A DNA stretch of 64,000 nt. Origin: Deinococcus humi (lineage in GTDB: Bacteria > Deinococcota > Deinococci > Deinococcales > Deinococcaceae). A program made the translations under genes and the position numbers. Location of the stretch: positions 1 to 64,000 of the forward strand of contig NZ_JACHFL010000012.1 in assembly GCF_014201875.1 (NCBI RefSeq). Reading direction: 5' to 3'. Below, piece after piece: positions 1 to 8,506 of this stretch (positions are counted from its first letter, which is position 1; each line of letters opens with the position of its first letter). The notes beneath the pieces were generated by a model. It had not been told where the DNA came from and did not search any database. It was given only the letters and a program-made list of their open reading frames with translations.

Positions 1-1337
1 ACGATCAGGTTGGCGGAGGTCCAGGAGGCGTCGATCAGGTGGCCGCGTCCACGCAGGGTGCAGTTTTCGAGGATGACGGGCTCGGCGGTCTTGATTTTGA
101 CGGCGGCGACGGTGGGATCGTTGCTCAGGTATTCGCCGGTGTAGGTGCCGCCTTTGGTGATGACCAGCGGTCCACTGACGATCGCAGGCGTGGGGGCTGG
201 TACAGGGGTAGGGGTGGGTGCAGGAATCACAGGCGTGGGAACCGGAGCGGGGACAGGCGCAGGCACAGGGGTGGGCACCACTGGGACGGGTGCAGGAACT
301 ACAGGAGTAGGAACTGGAGTGGGGGTAGGGACAGGTTCGGGGACGGGTGCAGGGACCACGGGGGTAGGGACTGGAGTGGGAGTAGGAACAGGTTCGGGGA
401 CGGGTGCAGGGACCACGGGGGTAGGGACTGGAGTGGGGGTGGGGACAGGTTCGGGGACGGGTGCAGGAACCACAGGGGTAGGAACCGGAGCGGGGGTGGG
501 GACAGGTTCGGGGACGGGCGCAGGAACCACAGGGGTAGGAACCGGAGCGGGGGTGGGGACAGGTTCGGGGACGGGTGCAGGAACCACAGGGGTAGGAACC
601 GGAGCGGGGGTGGGGGCAGGAGTGGCGGGATTGGCAGCCACATTGCAGTCCACCAAAGTGGTCCCTCCCCAATCGGCGTGGTCCTGATTGTTCTTGTCGC
701 CCGCGTCAGTGACGACCAGCTTGAGTTCCTTGCGGCCCGCAACGCTGATGTCAATGGTCTTGGTTGCGTCTGCGCCCGTCATCTTGCCGCTGTCGAACAA
801 CTTGGTACCGTCTGCATAGACCTGAAACACCACACTGCCCTTGTTGGCCACCTCGTCGTCAATACCCACATCGCTGATGAATCTGCTGCATTTGCCGCCG
901 ATGGCGAAGGTCATCGTGGAGTTGGCGTGTACCCCGAATCCGCTGGTGTATTTCTGGCCGTTGATGCTCATCGGGCGGCCGTCTTTCGCACTGGTTTCAC
1001 CGACACTGGTGTTCCGCTCAATGGGTCCCCAGCCGTTGGTCGCCGAGGTCCATGGCGAGTTGCTCAACATGTTGTTGCCCGCCGTCAGCGACTCCTGAGT
1101 CAGTCTGGTGTCCGTACCATCGTCTGTCCACAAGTGCTCCGTACCATCGTACGGGTCGTCCTGTTCAACGGTCTTCTCAATCACAGGTGGCGTGGTCTTG
1201 GCGATGACCTGCTCCTCAGGCGTACTGGGTCCCGAGCAGGCCGCCAAGATCAGGGGCGCGCACCACACCAGCCAGCGCAGGGGACGGGGGGCTTTGGTGA
1301 TTGAGGGCTGGGGAGCAGTGGAGGGAGTGAAGGACAT
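1..1337 (-). CDS. NPCBM-domain and parallel beta-helix surface lipoprotein, C-terminal part beyond window edge
   Basis: The reading frame opens at ATG 1337–1335 with AGGAG (1345–1349) seven bases upstream and stays open to the window edge, so the protein is at least 445 residues. A lipobox (ILAAC) puts the lipidated cysteine at residue 34. Residues about 65–225 look like an NPCBM carbohydrate-binding module (DGTEHLWTDDG near the start, SGFGVHANSTM in the middle, DHADWGG near the end). Residues about 240–384 are a proline-rich linker (APVPTPVVPAPVPEPVPTP repeats) encoded by a 57-bp tandem repeat. The visible C-terminal part (GPLVITKGGTYTGEYLSND, then VILENCTLRG) reads like the first turns of a right-handed parallel beta-helix. 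I infer an outer-surface glycan-binding protein, possibly polysaccharide-acting. The plus strand has a long glycine-rich ORF here that is only its antisense shadow. Confidence 0.8.
   Translation of the reverse strand, partial: MSFTPSTAPQPSITKAPRPLRWLVWCAPLILAACSGPSTPEEQVIAKTTPPVIEKTVEQDDPYDGTEHLWTDDGTDTRLTQESLTAGNNMLSNSPWTSATNGWGPIERNTSVGETSAKDGRPMSINGQKYTSGFGVHANSTMTFAIGGKCSRFISDVGIDDEVANKGSVVFQVYADGTKLFDSGKMTGADATKTIDISVAGRKELKLVVTDAGDKNNQDHADWGGTTLVDCNVAANPATPAPTPAPVPTPVVPAPVPEPVPTPAPVPTPVVPAPVPEPVPTPAPVPTPVVPAPVPEPVPTPTPVPTPVVPAPVPEPVPTPTPVPTPVVPAPVPEPVPTPTPVPTPVVPAPVPVVPTPVPAPVPAPVPTPVIPAPTPTPVPAPTPAIVSGPLVITKGGTYTGEYLSNDPTVAAVKIKTAEPVILENCTLRGRGHLIDASWTSANLI
274..615 (-). repeat. 57-bp in-frame tandem repeat (about six units) encoding a Pro-rich linker
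   Basis: The string ACAGGTTCGGGGACGGG (plus strand) recurs at 331, 388, 445, 502 and 559, always 57 bp apart; a degenerate unit precedes it from 274. The last two units differ by a single base. Each unit is 19 codons, so copy-number changes keep the host lipoprotein in frame. The encoded unit is a Val/Pro/Thr/Ala linker with one Glu. Confidence 0.95.
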
Positions 1338-1682
1338 TTTGTTTCTCCTGAGGAAGCGCGTTGCTCGCCGCTAATGAGACTCTTCAATGGCAGGTGTGGT
1401 ACGGGGCCAGACGATCTATAAAAAATGGCGGGGAAGTCGCCAGAGGGGTAAAGCTCTTCTCTGTTGACATCACGCTACAGATTTAACCGAAACTTCATCT
1501 ATGAAATATCCATAAATGCAAACTTCGATTTGCCGGTTTTCTAACAGAATTTTGGTTTTTTACTTCGAAAAACAGGTGTATAGGGGGAGGGTATTGTCCT
1601 TTATCCTTTCGGCAGTGCGATGTTTGTCAGAAATATCGTTCTGAAGGAGCTGCAAGTCGATAGACGAAGCAATAGCCTTTAA

Positions 1683-1696
1683 TTACTCGCGAGTAA
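1683..1696. promoter_or_regulatory. 14-bp perfect palindrome, candidate operator
   Basis: TTACTCGCGAGTAA is perfectly self-complementary and sits in the AT-rich gap between two divergent surface-protein genes. Its regulator is unknown; a dimeric DNA-binding protein is the natural inference. Confidence 0.4.
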
Positions 1697-2053
1697 GGAT
1701 TATGTAAGAGCAATACAACAGTTTTTCTTGTAAGATTATCGAAATCTCAAATATTATAAAAATGAAAGACCCTTACAGCAATTACCACCGTACTATAATG
1801 TGCAGTTTTATATACTCTAAAATATTGAGCCTATGAATATATCGACTCTTATTCAGAACAAGGCAGAGTGTAATTCAATAATCTGGCAATTGAGATCGAT
1901 CTGGAATTTGGCGTGGTTGCTATATTTTACTCATGTTACTCTAATATCTTATTATTCTCACGCTCTGTTAAAAAGGCTTACGGGAATCACCGTCATCTGA
2001 TGGCATAGATTTCGGCGCTGGTTGTTCTGCCCGTAATCAAGAATTTGAAAAAG

Positions 2054-2069
2054 ATTGAGAACTCTCAAT
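2054..2069. promoter_or_regulatory. 7-2-7 inverted repeat, candidate operator
   Basis: ATTGAGA-AC-TCTCAAT lies about 210 bp upstream of the lipoprotein start at 2282. It could be an operator or a small RNA hairpin; it has no T-tract that would make it a terminator. Confidence 0.35.
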
Positions 2070-2281
2070 TATGGTCAGGGCAATTTGCGATGGTTTAACG
2101 TCTGGCGCATTATCCTCGGCCAGATCGCCCCCGCTGTTCTGGTGGCCGTGTGTTCTTGAAACGATGTCGCGCGTGGCACTTCTTAAAGGCCCTTGAGCAG
2201 CATCTTGTTCAGCACCGTCCTGCTTCTGTCTGGTTCAGCCTTCTGATAAAGCCATCCCCGAATGAAAGGAAGCCGTCTGTG

Positions 2282-4558
2282 ATGCCAAAATCCAAAGCTG
2301 TCTCCACCCTGCTGTCCCCGTCTCGCCTGCCTGTACTGGGTCTTGTCCTGACCGGCTTGCTGGCCGCCTGTAATTCCGATAAGCCACCCATCACCGAGCC
2401 TGAGCCCGAGCCTTCCGGTACCATTCTGAAATTCAATTTCCAGCCTGCCGGTTCGACCACGCCCGAGGGCTACACTGCCGAAACTGGTGCGCGGTATGAC
2501 GATGGGCGCGGGTATGGCTGGGTTACCCAGGACAGCCTGAACTCGGCGAGCCACGTTCCTCTGGATGTCAGCGTCAATGCCCGTGACCGCAAGCTGAACA
2601 CTGTGGACCCGCGTCTGAACACTTTCATTCACATGCAGTACAACGCCAACTCCAGCGAGCCGGCTGTGCGGACGGCTGCTGCCTGGGAGTACAAGATTGA
2701 CAACGGCACCTATACCGTCACCGTCAGCACAGGCGACGCCAGTCCTAGTCTGGACAGCAAGCATGGCCTGAACATTGAAGGACAAGAAGCCATTGTGCCT
2801 TACGTTCCGGCGGCCAACAACAAATTCAGAACGGTGACCCAGCGTGTTACGGTCAGCGATGGCCGCCTGACTATCGACGCCATTGGCGGGACCAACACCA
2901 AGATCAATTACGTGATCATCGCGCCCGGTAACCGACCAAGCGTGCGCGAAACCGATCCGGAGAACGGTGAGACCAATGTGGCCCCTACCGGGGCCGTAAC
3001 TGCCGACCTCAACTTGCCCTCCCAGGCTATTGACTCAGGTACGTTGACGCAGGCCGTTTCCCTGACAGGTCCAGACGGCAACAAGATTCCGGCGATTGTC
3101 AACACTTCGGGTGGCGGTGACGTAGTGGTGCTCAAGCCCAATGCGCCGCTTGAGCCCTTTACAAAGTACACCTTTGAAATTTCCCCAGCCCTCAAGGATG
3201 GGGCAGGCAATAACTTTCTGCCATACAGCACCAGCTTCGTGACTGGTGCAGCTGTGGGGGACCCTGGCTTGGCGGCTTTCGAGCAGGTGAAGCAAGCCAA
3301 TGTTCCTTCCAAAGCCTATACCTCTGTGGAGATCGGCCCGGACGGCAAGCTGTACGCCTCAACCCTGACCGGTGAAATCCTGCGCTTTGACATCCAGAAC
3401 GACGGCACCCTGACCAACGTAAAGGTCATCGACTCGTTGATCAAAGCCGAAGGTGGCCCCCGGACCATCATCGGGTTGAAGTTCGATCCGTCCAGCACGG
3501 CGAGCAATCTGGTGCTGTGGATTACCAACAACGTCGTATACACGGGTCAGGCCGCTCCAGAGTGGACCGGCAAGATCACGCAGCTCAGCGGCGCGAATCT
3601 GGAAAAGGTGCAGGATTATGTGGTGGGCCTGCCGAGGTCGGTGCGCGACCACATGACCAACTCGATCTCCTTCAACCCTAAAGAGAAAGGCACGTTGTAC
3701 GTGCTGCAAGGCAGTGACACCTCCACGGGTGCGCCCGATACCCAGTGGGGCCTGCGCGAGGAGAAATTGTTGACCGGCTCGCTGCTACGTGTGGACCTGA
3801 ACAAGATTCAGGCCGGATCGCCTGTGAATGTCAAGACGGCCGAGGGGGGCAACTACAACCCCTATGCTCCTGATGCGCCGGTCACGCTGTATGCCACCGG
3901 CATCCGCAATGCCTTTGACATGGTGTGGCATACCAACGGCCACCTGTACGTTCCCGCCAACGGCGGCGCGGCGGGCGGCAACACGCCCAGCGTTCCTAGC
4001 CCGCTGCCCGCCACCTGTGCCAATCGCCCTGATGGAAGCTACAAGGGTCCAGTCGTTAACGGCAAGAACGGAATGAAAGTGCAGAACGATTTCTTGTTCA
4101 AAGTCGAGAAGAACAAGTATTACGGTCACCCCAACCCGACGCGCTGTGAATGGGTGCTCAACGGCGGGAACCCCACGGCAGCGAAGGACCCCGCGGAGGT
4201 CATCGATTACCCGGTGGGCACCCAGCCTGACCCCAACTGGGGTGGCGTAGCCTACGACTTCGGCGAGCATGCTTCGCCCAACGGCGTGATTGAGGAATAC
4301 ACCATGCCCGGTAACTCATTGCTCAAGAACCGCCTGATGGTGGTGCGCTATAGCAAGGGCAAAGACATCATCATCCTCAAACCCGGCGTGGATGGAAACA
4401 TCGTGGCCAGTGAAACGCTGGAAAACGTGCCGGGACTGACCAACTTCAACCCTAGCCCGCTGGACCTGACTGAAGACCGCAGCAACGGTAACCTGTATGT
4501 GGCCCAGCTCGACGAGACCACAGGCGCGGGAACCATTCTGCTGGTCAGGCCCAAGTAA
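2282..4558 (+). CDS. Lipoprotein with malectin-like, Ig-like and sugar-dehydrogenase-type propeller domains
   Basis: 758 residues. The start at 2282 has AAAGGAAG about ten bases upstream and gives a good lipoprotein signal (GLLAAC, Cys30); the frame is open for 44 more codons upstream, but these lack a signal peptide. Residues about 45–210 (LKFNFQPAG…, WEYKIDNGTYTVTVSTGD) resemble a malectin-type carbohydrate-binding fold. About 215–320 is an SbsA-type Ig-like domain (DPENGETNVAPTG, LEPFTKYTFEI). From about 330 onward repeated motifs (GPDGKLYAST, NAFDMVWHTNGHLYVPANGG) match the six-bladed glucose/sorbosone-dehydrogenase-like propeller. It is presumably anchored at the cell surface. Whether the propeller has enzyme activity cannot be told from sequence alone. 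A strong terminator follows. Confidence 0.85.
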   Translation: MPKSKAVSTLLSPSRLPVLGLVLTGLLAACNSDKPPITEPEPEPSGTILKFNFQPAGSTTPEGYTAETGARYDDGRGYGWVTQDSLNSASHVPLDVSVNARDRKLNTVDPRLNTFIHMQYNANSSEPAVRTAAAWEYKIDNGTYTVTVSTGDASPSLDSKHGLNIEGQEAIVPYVPAANNKFRTVTQRVTVSDGRLTIDAIGGTNTKINYVIIAPGNRPSVRETDPENGETNVAPTGAVTADLNLPSQAIDSGTLTQAVSLTGPDGNKIPAIVNTSGGGDVVVLKPNAPLEPFTKYTFEISPALKDGAGNNFLPYSTSFVTGAAVGDPGLAAFEQVKQANVPSKAYTSVEIGPDGKLYASTLTGEILRFDIQNDGTLTNVKVIDSLIKAEGGPRTIIGLKFDPSSTASNLVLWITNNVVYTGQAAPEWTGKITQLSGANLEKVQDYVVGLPRSVRDHMTNSISFNPKEKGTLYVLQGSDTSTGAPDTQWGLREEKLLTGSLLRVDLNKIQAGSPVNVKTAEGGNYNPYAPDAPVTLYATGIRNAFDMVWHTNGHLYVPANGGAAGGNTPSVPSPLPATCANRPDGSYKGPVVNGKNGMKVQNDFLFKVEKNKYYGHPNPTRCEWVLNGGNPTAAKDPAEVIDYPVGTQPDPNWGGVAYDFGEHASPNGVIEEYTMPGNSLLKNRLMVVRYSKGKDIIILKPGVDGNIVASETLENVPGLTNFNPSPLDLTEDRSNGNLYVAQLDETTGAGTILLVRPK

Positions 4559-4614
4559 GCGGATTCAGACAGAGTTCAGCTCAGATCTCCCTTTCCACAA
4601 CGCCTCGCAAGGCG

Positions 4615-4656
4615 GCGCGTGGAGGTCCGGTTCCGTCCGGCCTCCCGCGCTTTTTT
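4615..4656 (+). terminator. Rho-independent terminator
   Basis: GCGCG-GGAGG-CCGG pairs with CCGG-CCTCC-CGCGC (single-base bulges on one arm, six-base loop), followed by six T. It ends the lipoprotein transcript. Confidence 0.9.
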
Positions 4657-4710
4657 GATGCCTCTGAACTTCGCCCGTTACCACTTCCTTTCCTGCCCTG
4701 GAGGTCCGAC

Positions 4711-5760
4711 ATGCCCCACCTCTCCCTGTTGACCCTGGCCCTGCTATGGGGCCAGAGCCTGCCCATGCCTTTTACGGCCAGTCAGCCGTCCATCCAGGTG
4801 ACCGCCTTGCAGGCTCAAGCTGGGGCCACTGTGCCCGAATTACGCCCCAGTCGCACTCTGCGGGTCAGTAGCACCTATGTGGGAGCACTGGCCTTCAGCC
4901 CAGACGGCAAGTGGCTGTTGACCGGCAGCGGCGAGGGGACCATCCAGTGGTGGGCGGTAGGTGACAGGGCTGTGCGCGGCCCCAGCCTGCGCCAGCCAGG
5001 ATCGGTCACGGCGCTGGCCTTCAGTCCGGACGGACGCCGTCTGGCGGCCATCAGCGGAGACGGACGTGTGCGGCTCTGGGACGGGCAGAGCCGCGCACTG
5101 CTGCTCACGCTGGACCCACAGACCTATTACGTCACAGCGCTGGCCTTCAGTCCCGATTCGACCATGCTGGCGACGGCGGGCGGCGACAACACACAGCAGC
5201 CGGGATCGGGGAACAGCGTCAAACTGTGGGACCTGGGGAATGGGCGCGTGCAGGGCAGCCTGCGAGGGCACGCCGATGTGGTGACTTCGCTGGCCTTCAC
5301 CCCGGATGGCCGGACCCTGGCCAGTGGCAGCCGCGACCGCACCGTGCGGCTGTGGGACGTGGCTGGGCGTCTCCCACTGCGGACGCTGGCCGGCCATGAC
5401 GACTATGTCAGTTCGGTGGCCTTCAGCCCGGACGGCAGGACGCTGATCAGCGGCAGCTGGGACAGTACAGCGCGGCTATGGACCGTGGAGAACGGAAGGG
5501 TGCAGCGCGAGTTGCGTGCCCCTGGCGGTCCTGTGGAGACTGTGGCCTTCTCTTCGGACGGCCAGCGGCTGCTGACAGGCATGCAGGATGGTCGCTCGCG
5601 CCTGTGGGACGCGCGCAACGGTGCACTGCTTTCCACCTTGGTCGGGCATGGCGACGCCGTGAATGAGGTGGCCTTCAGTGCGAATGGCAGGATGGCCGCC
5701 GCTGCCGGAAGCCGGGATGGCCAGGTGCTGCTGTGGGCGTTGCCAACGATTCCCCGCTGA
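4711..5760 (+). CDS. Exported WD40-repeat beta-propeller protein
   Basis: 349 residues with GGAGG about nine bases before ATG 4711. An N-terminal hydrophobic stretch (LSLLTLALLWG) looks like a signal peptide. Seven WD40 units follow, each with a VxxLAFSPDGR-type strand and an RLWD-type end: starts near residues 55, 98, 140, 190, 232, 274 and 316. Seven blades make one closed propeller and no extra catalytic domain is visible, so a scaffold or binding role is likely. It lies among surface lipoproteins on the same strand but has its own upstream terminator and ribosome-binding site. Binding partner unknown. Confidence 0.85.
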   Translation: MPHLSLLTLALLWGQSLPMPFTASQPSIQVTALQAQAGATVPELRPSRTLRVSSTYVGALAFSPDGKWLLTGSGEGTIQWWAVGDRAVRGPSLRQPGSVTALAFSPDGRRLAAISGDGRVRLWDGQSRALLLTLDPQTYYVTALAFSPDSTMLATAGGDNTQQPGSGNSVKLWDLGNGRVQGSLRGHADVVTSLAFTPDGRTLASGSRDRTVRLWDVAGRLPLRTLAGHDDYVSSVAFSPDGRTLISGSWDSTARLWTVENGRVQRELRAPGGPVETVAFSSDGQRLLTGMQDGRSRLWDARNGALLSTLVGHGDAVNEVAFSANGRMAAAAGSRDGQVLLWALPTIPR

Positions 5761-5915
5761 GCAGGCCGTGTCCCTGATTCGTTAACGTTGCTGTATCGCC
5801 CTTCTCGTCACCATCTCCTGACAAGGTCCGATCTTAAGGGCGCGGTGGGACTGGGAGACAAGCCACCCCCGCAATGGCCCAGGCCACCGCAAGTCAGACG
5901 ATGAGGTTCTCACCA

Positions 5916-7190
5916 GTGAAGAAACGACATGCCGCCGCCAAACTGACTCTGCTCTGTGCCTTGCTGGCACTGTGTGGCTGCTCATCGCTCCCCCCCGGCG
6001 GGGCATTGGCCCTGGCCGAGAAATCCGGCCAGAGTGAGCAGGCTCCCCTGGCCCAACAGTCCATTCGTCCGGCGTTCAGCGCGCGGGATACGGCGGCGCA
6101 GGCCGATGGCCGCATCGTGGTCTTTGGCCTCAGCGGCGCGCATTACGTCTTCGCGCGGTACCTGGACAGCGGACAGCCCGATCCCAGCTTCGGCACGGCA
6201 GGAGAGGTCCGCGTGCCTCGCACGGCGCCGGGCACCCCTTCTGAGGTTCTGCGCCTGACCGTGCAGGCCGATGGAAAATTGCTGGCGCTGGGCGGCCGGA
6301 CGCTGCTGCGCCTGCTGCCGGACGGTCAGCCTGACCCGGCTTTCGGTCAGTCGGGGCAGGTCACCGCCGGATTGCCCGCCATGCCTCAGGCGCTGGCCTC
6401 ACTGCCCGACGGACGTGTGCTGGTGGCGGGGGGCAATCGCGAACTGTCGGCTGCTCCAGCCTCCCCAGCCTCGGCCCTGGTGCTGACGCGGCTGCTGCCG
6501 GGCGGTGAGCCAGACCCCAGCTTCGGCACGGGGGGGCAGGCGGTCACGGCGGTCGACGATTCCGCCTCGGCCCACACCCTATGGCCGCTGGCCGACGGTG
6601 GTGCGCTGGTTGGCGGTACGGCCCTGTCGCTGGATGGAGGCACGTACAGCCGCTGGGTGGTGGCGCGGTACACCGCTGGCGGCACGCTGGACCCCGCCTT
6701 CGGGGAGCGGGGGGTGGCGACGGTGCGCTCAGACCGCTTCGCCGCCACCCGGCCCAGCGCCCTGGCGGTGGACGCCTCGGGCCGGGTGCTCGTAGCTGGT
6801 TACCTGAGCAGCGGGGTCTGTACCCTGGCACGGCTGCTGCCCTCCGGGGACCACGATCCGGACTGGGCCTACGAGAACGTCAGTGACCTGCGTGTCCTGC
6901 CGGACGGCAATGCTCCTGGGAGCGGCGGTGCGGCAGACAACGCTCCAGGGGTTTCGCTGGCCCTGCTGTCTGATGGTGTGGCCTTGGGAGGATGCGGGCA
7001 GTTTGCCGCCGACGCCTCCGGGCAGGAGCAGGCCCGTCCGATTCTGGCCCGACTGGATATGGACGGCGGTGTGAACCTGACGTTCGGCAGTGAGGGCTTT
7101 CAGGACGTGCCCGACAGCGCCCAGATCGAGACCACCCCCCAGGGAAAATTGCTGGTGGGCCTCGATTCGGTGACCCAGCTTGAGCCCTGA
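5916..7190 (+). CDS. Delta-60-repeat (DUF5122-type propeller) lipoprotein
   Basis: 424 residues from GTG 5916, chosen because GAGG (5903–5906) lies nine bases upstream and the product starts VKKRHAAAKLTLLCALLALCGC, a lipoprotein signal with Cys22. In-frame ATGs at 5874 and 5901 lack good ribosome-binding sites and would add 14 or 5 residues. The body has regularly spaced DPSFGTAGEV, DPAFGQSGQV, DPSFGTGGQA, DPAFGERGVA and LTFGSEGF motifs, alternating with LLPDGQ/LADGG motifs, the hallmark of delta-60 repeats that fold as a propeller. Probably a surface-anchored binding protein; ligand unknown. Confidence 0.8.
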   Translation: MKKRHAAAKLTLLCALLALCGCSSLPPGGALALAEKSGQSEQAPLAQQSIRPAFSARDTAAQADGRIVVFGLSGAHYVFARYLDSGQPDPSFGTAGEVRVPRTAPGTPSEVLRLTVQADGKLLALGGRTLLRLLPDGQPDPAFGQSGQVTAGLPAMPQALASLPDGRVLVAGGNRELSAAPASPASALVLTRLLPGGEPDPSFGTGGQAVTAVDDSASAHTLWPLADGGALVGGTALSLDGGTYSRWVVARYTAGGTLDPAFGERGVATVRSDRFAATRPSALAVDASGRVLVAGYLSSGVCTLARLLPSGDHDPDWAYENVSDLRVLPDGNAPGSGGAADNAPGVSLALLSDGVALGGCGQFAADASGQEQARPILARLDMDGGVNLTFGSEGFQDVPDSAQIETTPQGKLLVGLDSVTQLEP

Positions 7191-7401
7191 AGGGTCCCCC
7201 GTCATGAACGGTCAGGGTCTCCCTAGGCCTATTGAACACCTTCTCGCAATCCGCCATCCAGGCGGTGGGTCACTGTGCCCCCGCCCCATACATCGCCAGA
7301 TCCACCGAATCCGCCGCTCCCGTCCACAAGCCCGGCGGTCAGCGAGACGTGCTCTCCCGGTTGGTGATCTCGACACAGCAAAATCGACTCAGGAGTGAGC
7401 C

Positions 7402-8439
7402 ATGACTGTATTTTCCCTGCACATCCCCCAAGACCAGCGCCGCCTGCGCCGTAGCCGCTGGGCGCTGACTGCCCTGCTGGTGATGACCACCGGTTGCGCG
7501 CAGCCCCAAGGCGGCCTGATCCAGCCTGATCCTGAGCCTGCCATTCAATTAAGTGCCCAGCCAGGCACTCTGGTGTTCAGCGGCACGAGAGCCGGCACCG
7601 GAGCCGGGGCCAGCACCGTACAGACGGTCACGCTTCAGAACAGCACTGACGCCCCGGTTCTGCTCACCGGAGTTACCTTCAGCGCGGGGACGGCCTTCGG
7701 TCTGGTGTCGCCGCCTACCTTTCCGCTGACGCTGGATGCCGGGGCCAGCTTGAACCTCAGCGTGAAGTTGCTGCCGGGCAACCCGACGGGGGTGCTGCGC
7801 GCCACGTTGCGTGCCGTGGGCGAGGGCGCCGTGGGGGAAGTGGAATTGGCCGGCCTGCGCGCTGCTGGACTGGAGGGCGACAACGAACCGCCACTGGCGC
7901 AAATCGTGGACGCCCTGGATTACAAGACCAATGTAGGTGGCACTGGCCTGATCCTGGGGACGGGCGCTGGCCCCATTGGCGACGAGGTGATGGCTCCGCT
8001 GTTCGAGCGCGCCTCGTCGGCCCCCGTGACCCTGCGCCCGGTGGCCCGCTATTCCCCCGACGGTCTCTCGGCCTACGGCACCTTCGTGCTGGCCGGCGAC
8101 GCGGCGCGCTTGCAGGTTCTGGGCACCATGGCCCTAGGCAGCCACCAGGCTCTCAATCCGCCGCTTGTCGCGGGCAGCCAGACTACCTTCGACCCGGGCA
8201 GCCAGCCGTTCGGGATCTATCTGGCGGCCAACGGCAAATATCCCACGCAGGACACCTATACCCTGGACCGTCTGAATACCGGCTCCACCCGCCACGCCGT
8301 CCGCACCTATCCGCTGAAGGACCGCGCCGGCAAGGTTGTCCCGAACAGCTACCTGCTGGCCTTCGAGCCGTCGGCGAACGGCGATTATCAGGACGCCGTG
8401 TTCGTGCTGGAAAACGTTCGTCCAGTGGCCGCGAAATAG
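7402..8439 (+). CDS. Putative lipoprotein with choice-of-anchor-type beta-sandwich domain
   Basis: 345 residues; AGGAG lies seven bases before ATG 7402. The N-terminus (TALLVMTTGC, Cys32) is lipoprotein-like although the lipobox is imperfect. Residues about 50–155 (AQPGTLVFSGT, TVTLQNSTDAPVLLTGVTF, LTLDAGASLNLSVKLLP) match the ASPM/SPD-2/Hydin-like Ig fold used in choice-of-anchor domains. The remaining 190 residues form a second, unrecognised globular domain (LDRLNTGSTRHAVRTYPL). It is the last of five exported-protein genes, the last four on one strand, and is followed by a strong terminator. Confidence 0.7.
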   Translation: MTVFSLHIPQDQRRLRRSRWALTALLVMTTGCAQPQGGLIQPDPEPAIQLSAQPGTLVFSGTRAGTGAGASTVQTVTLQNSTDAPVLLTGVTFSAGTAFGLVSPPTFPLTLDAGASLNLSVKLLPGNPTGVLRATLRAVGEGAVGEVELAGLRAAGLEGDNEPPLAQIVDALDYKTNVGGTGLILGTGAGPIGDEVMAPLFERASSAPVTLRPVARYSPDGLSAYGTFVLAGDAARLQVLGTMALGSHQALNPPLVAGSQTTFDPGSQPFGIYLAANGKYPTQDTYTLDRLNTGSTRHAVRTYPLKDRAGKVVPNSYLLAFEPSANGDYQDAVFVLENVRPVAAK

Positions 8440-8453
8440 TCGGTAAGGGCAGA

Positions 8454-8500
8454 AGAGAGGGGCCAGAGCGTTCGCCGCGACTGGCCCCTCTCTCTTGTTC
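8454..8500. terminator. Bidirectional terminator
   Basis: AGAGAGGGGCCAG pairs perfectly with CTGGCCCCTCTCT across a 14-base loop and is followed by TCTTGTT. It separates the convergent lipoprotein (+) and ggt (-) genes. Confidence 0.85.
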
Positions 8501-8506
8501 TGCGTC

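Larger units (their letters stand above)
1338..2281. other. AT-rich gene-free stretch between two surface-lipoprotein genes
   Basis: About 940 bp hold no convincing gene. From roughly 1430 to 2070 the base composition is far more AT-rich than the rest of the window, with runs such as ATATTATAAAAATG. The longest small ORF (ATG 1833 to TGA 2000, 55 codons) lacks a ribosome-binding site and resembles nothing I know. Three perfect palindromes lie here: 1683–1696, 1893–1902 and 2054–2069. The stretch must contain the promoters of the flanking, divergently read lipoprotein genes. Confidence 0.7.

Noticed and set aside
274..615. Regular repeats as a CRISPR array
   Set aside because: The 57-bp units are contiguous without unique spacers and code in frame for a protein linker.
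39..1304. Long plus-strand ORFs, including a Gly/Val/Thr-rich PE_PGRS-like frame at 145–687
   Set aside because: They are antisense to the minus-strand lipoprotein gene that has an AGGAG, lipobox and NPCBM domain; the Gly-rich frame is only the reverse complement of its Pro-rich repeats.
1833..2000. 55-codon ORF in the AT-rich gap
   Set aside because: No ribosome-binding site, no leaderless box and no recognisable sequence; AT-rich DNA readily gives such frames only by chance here.
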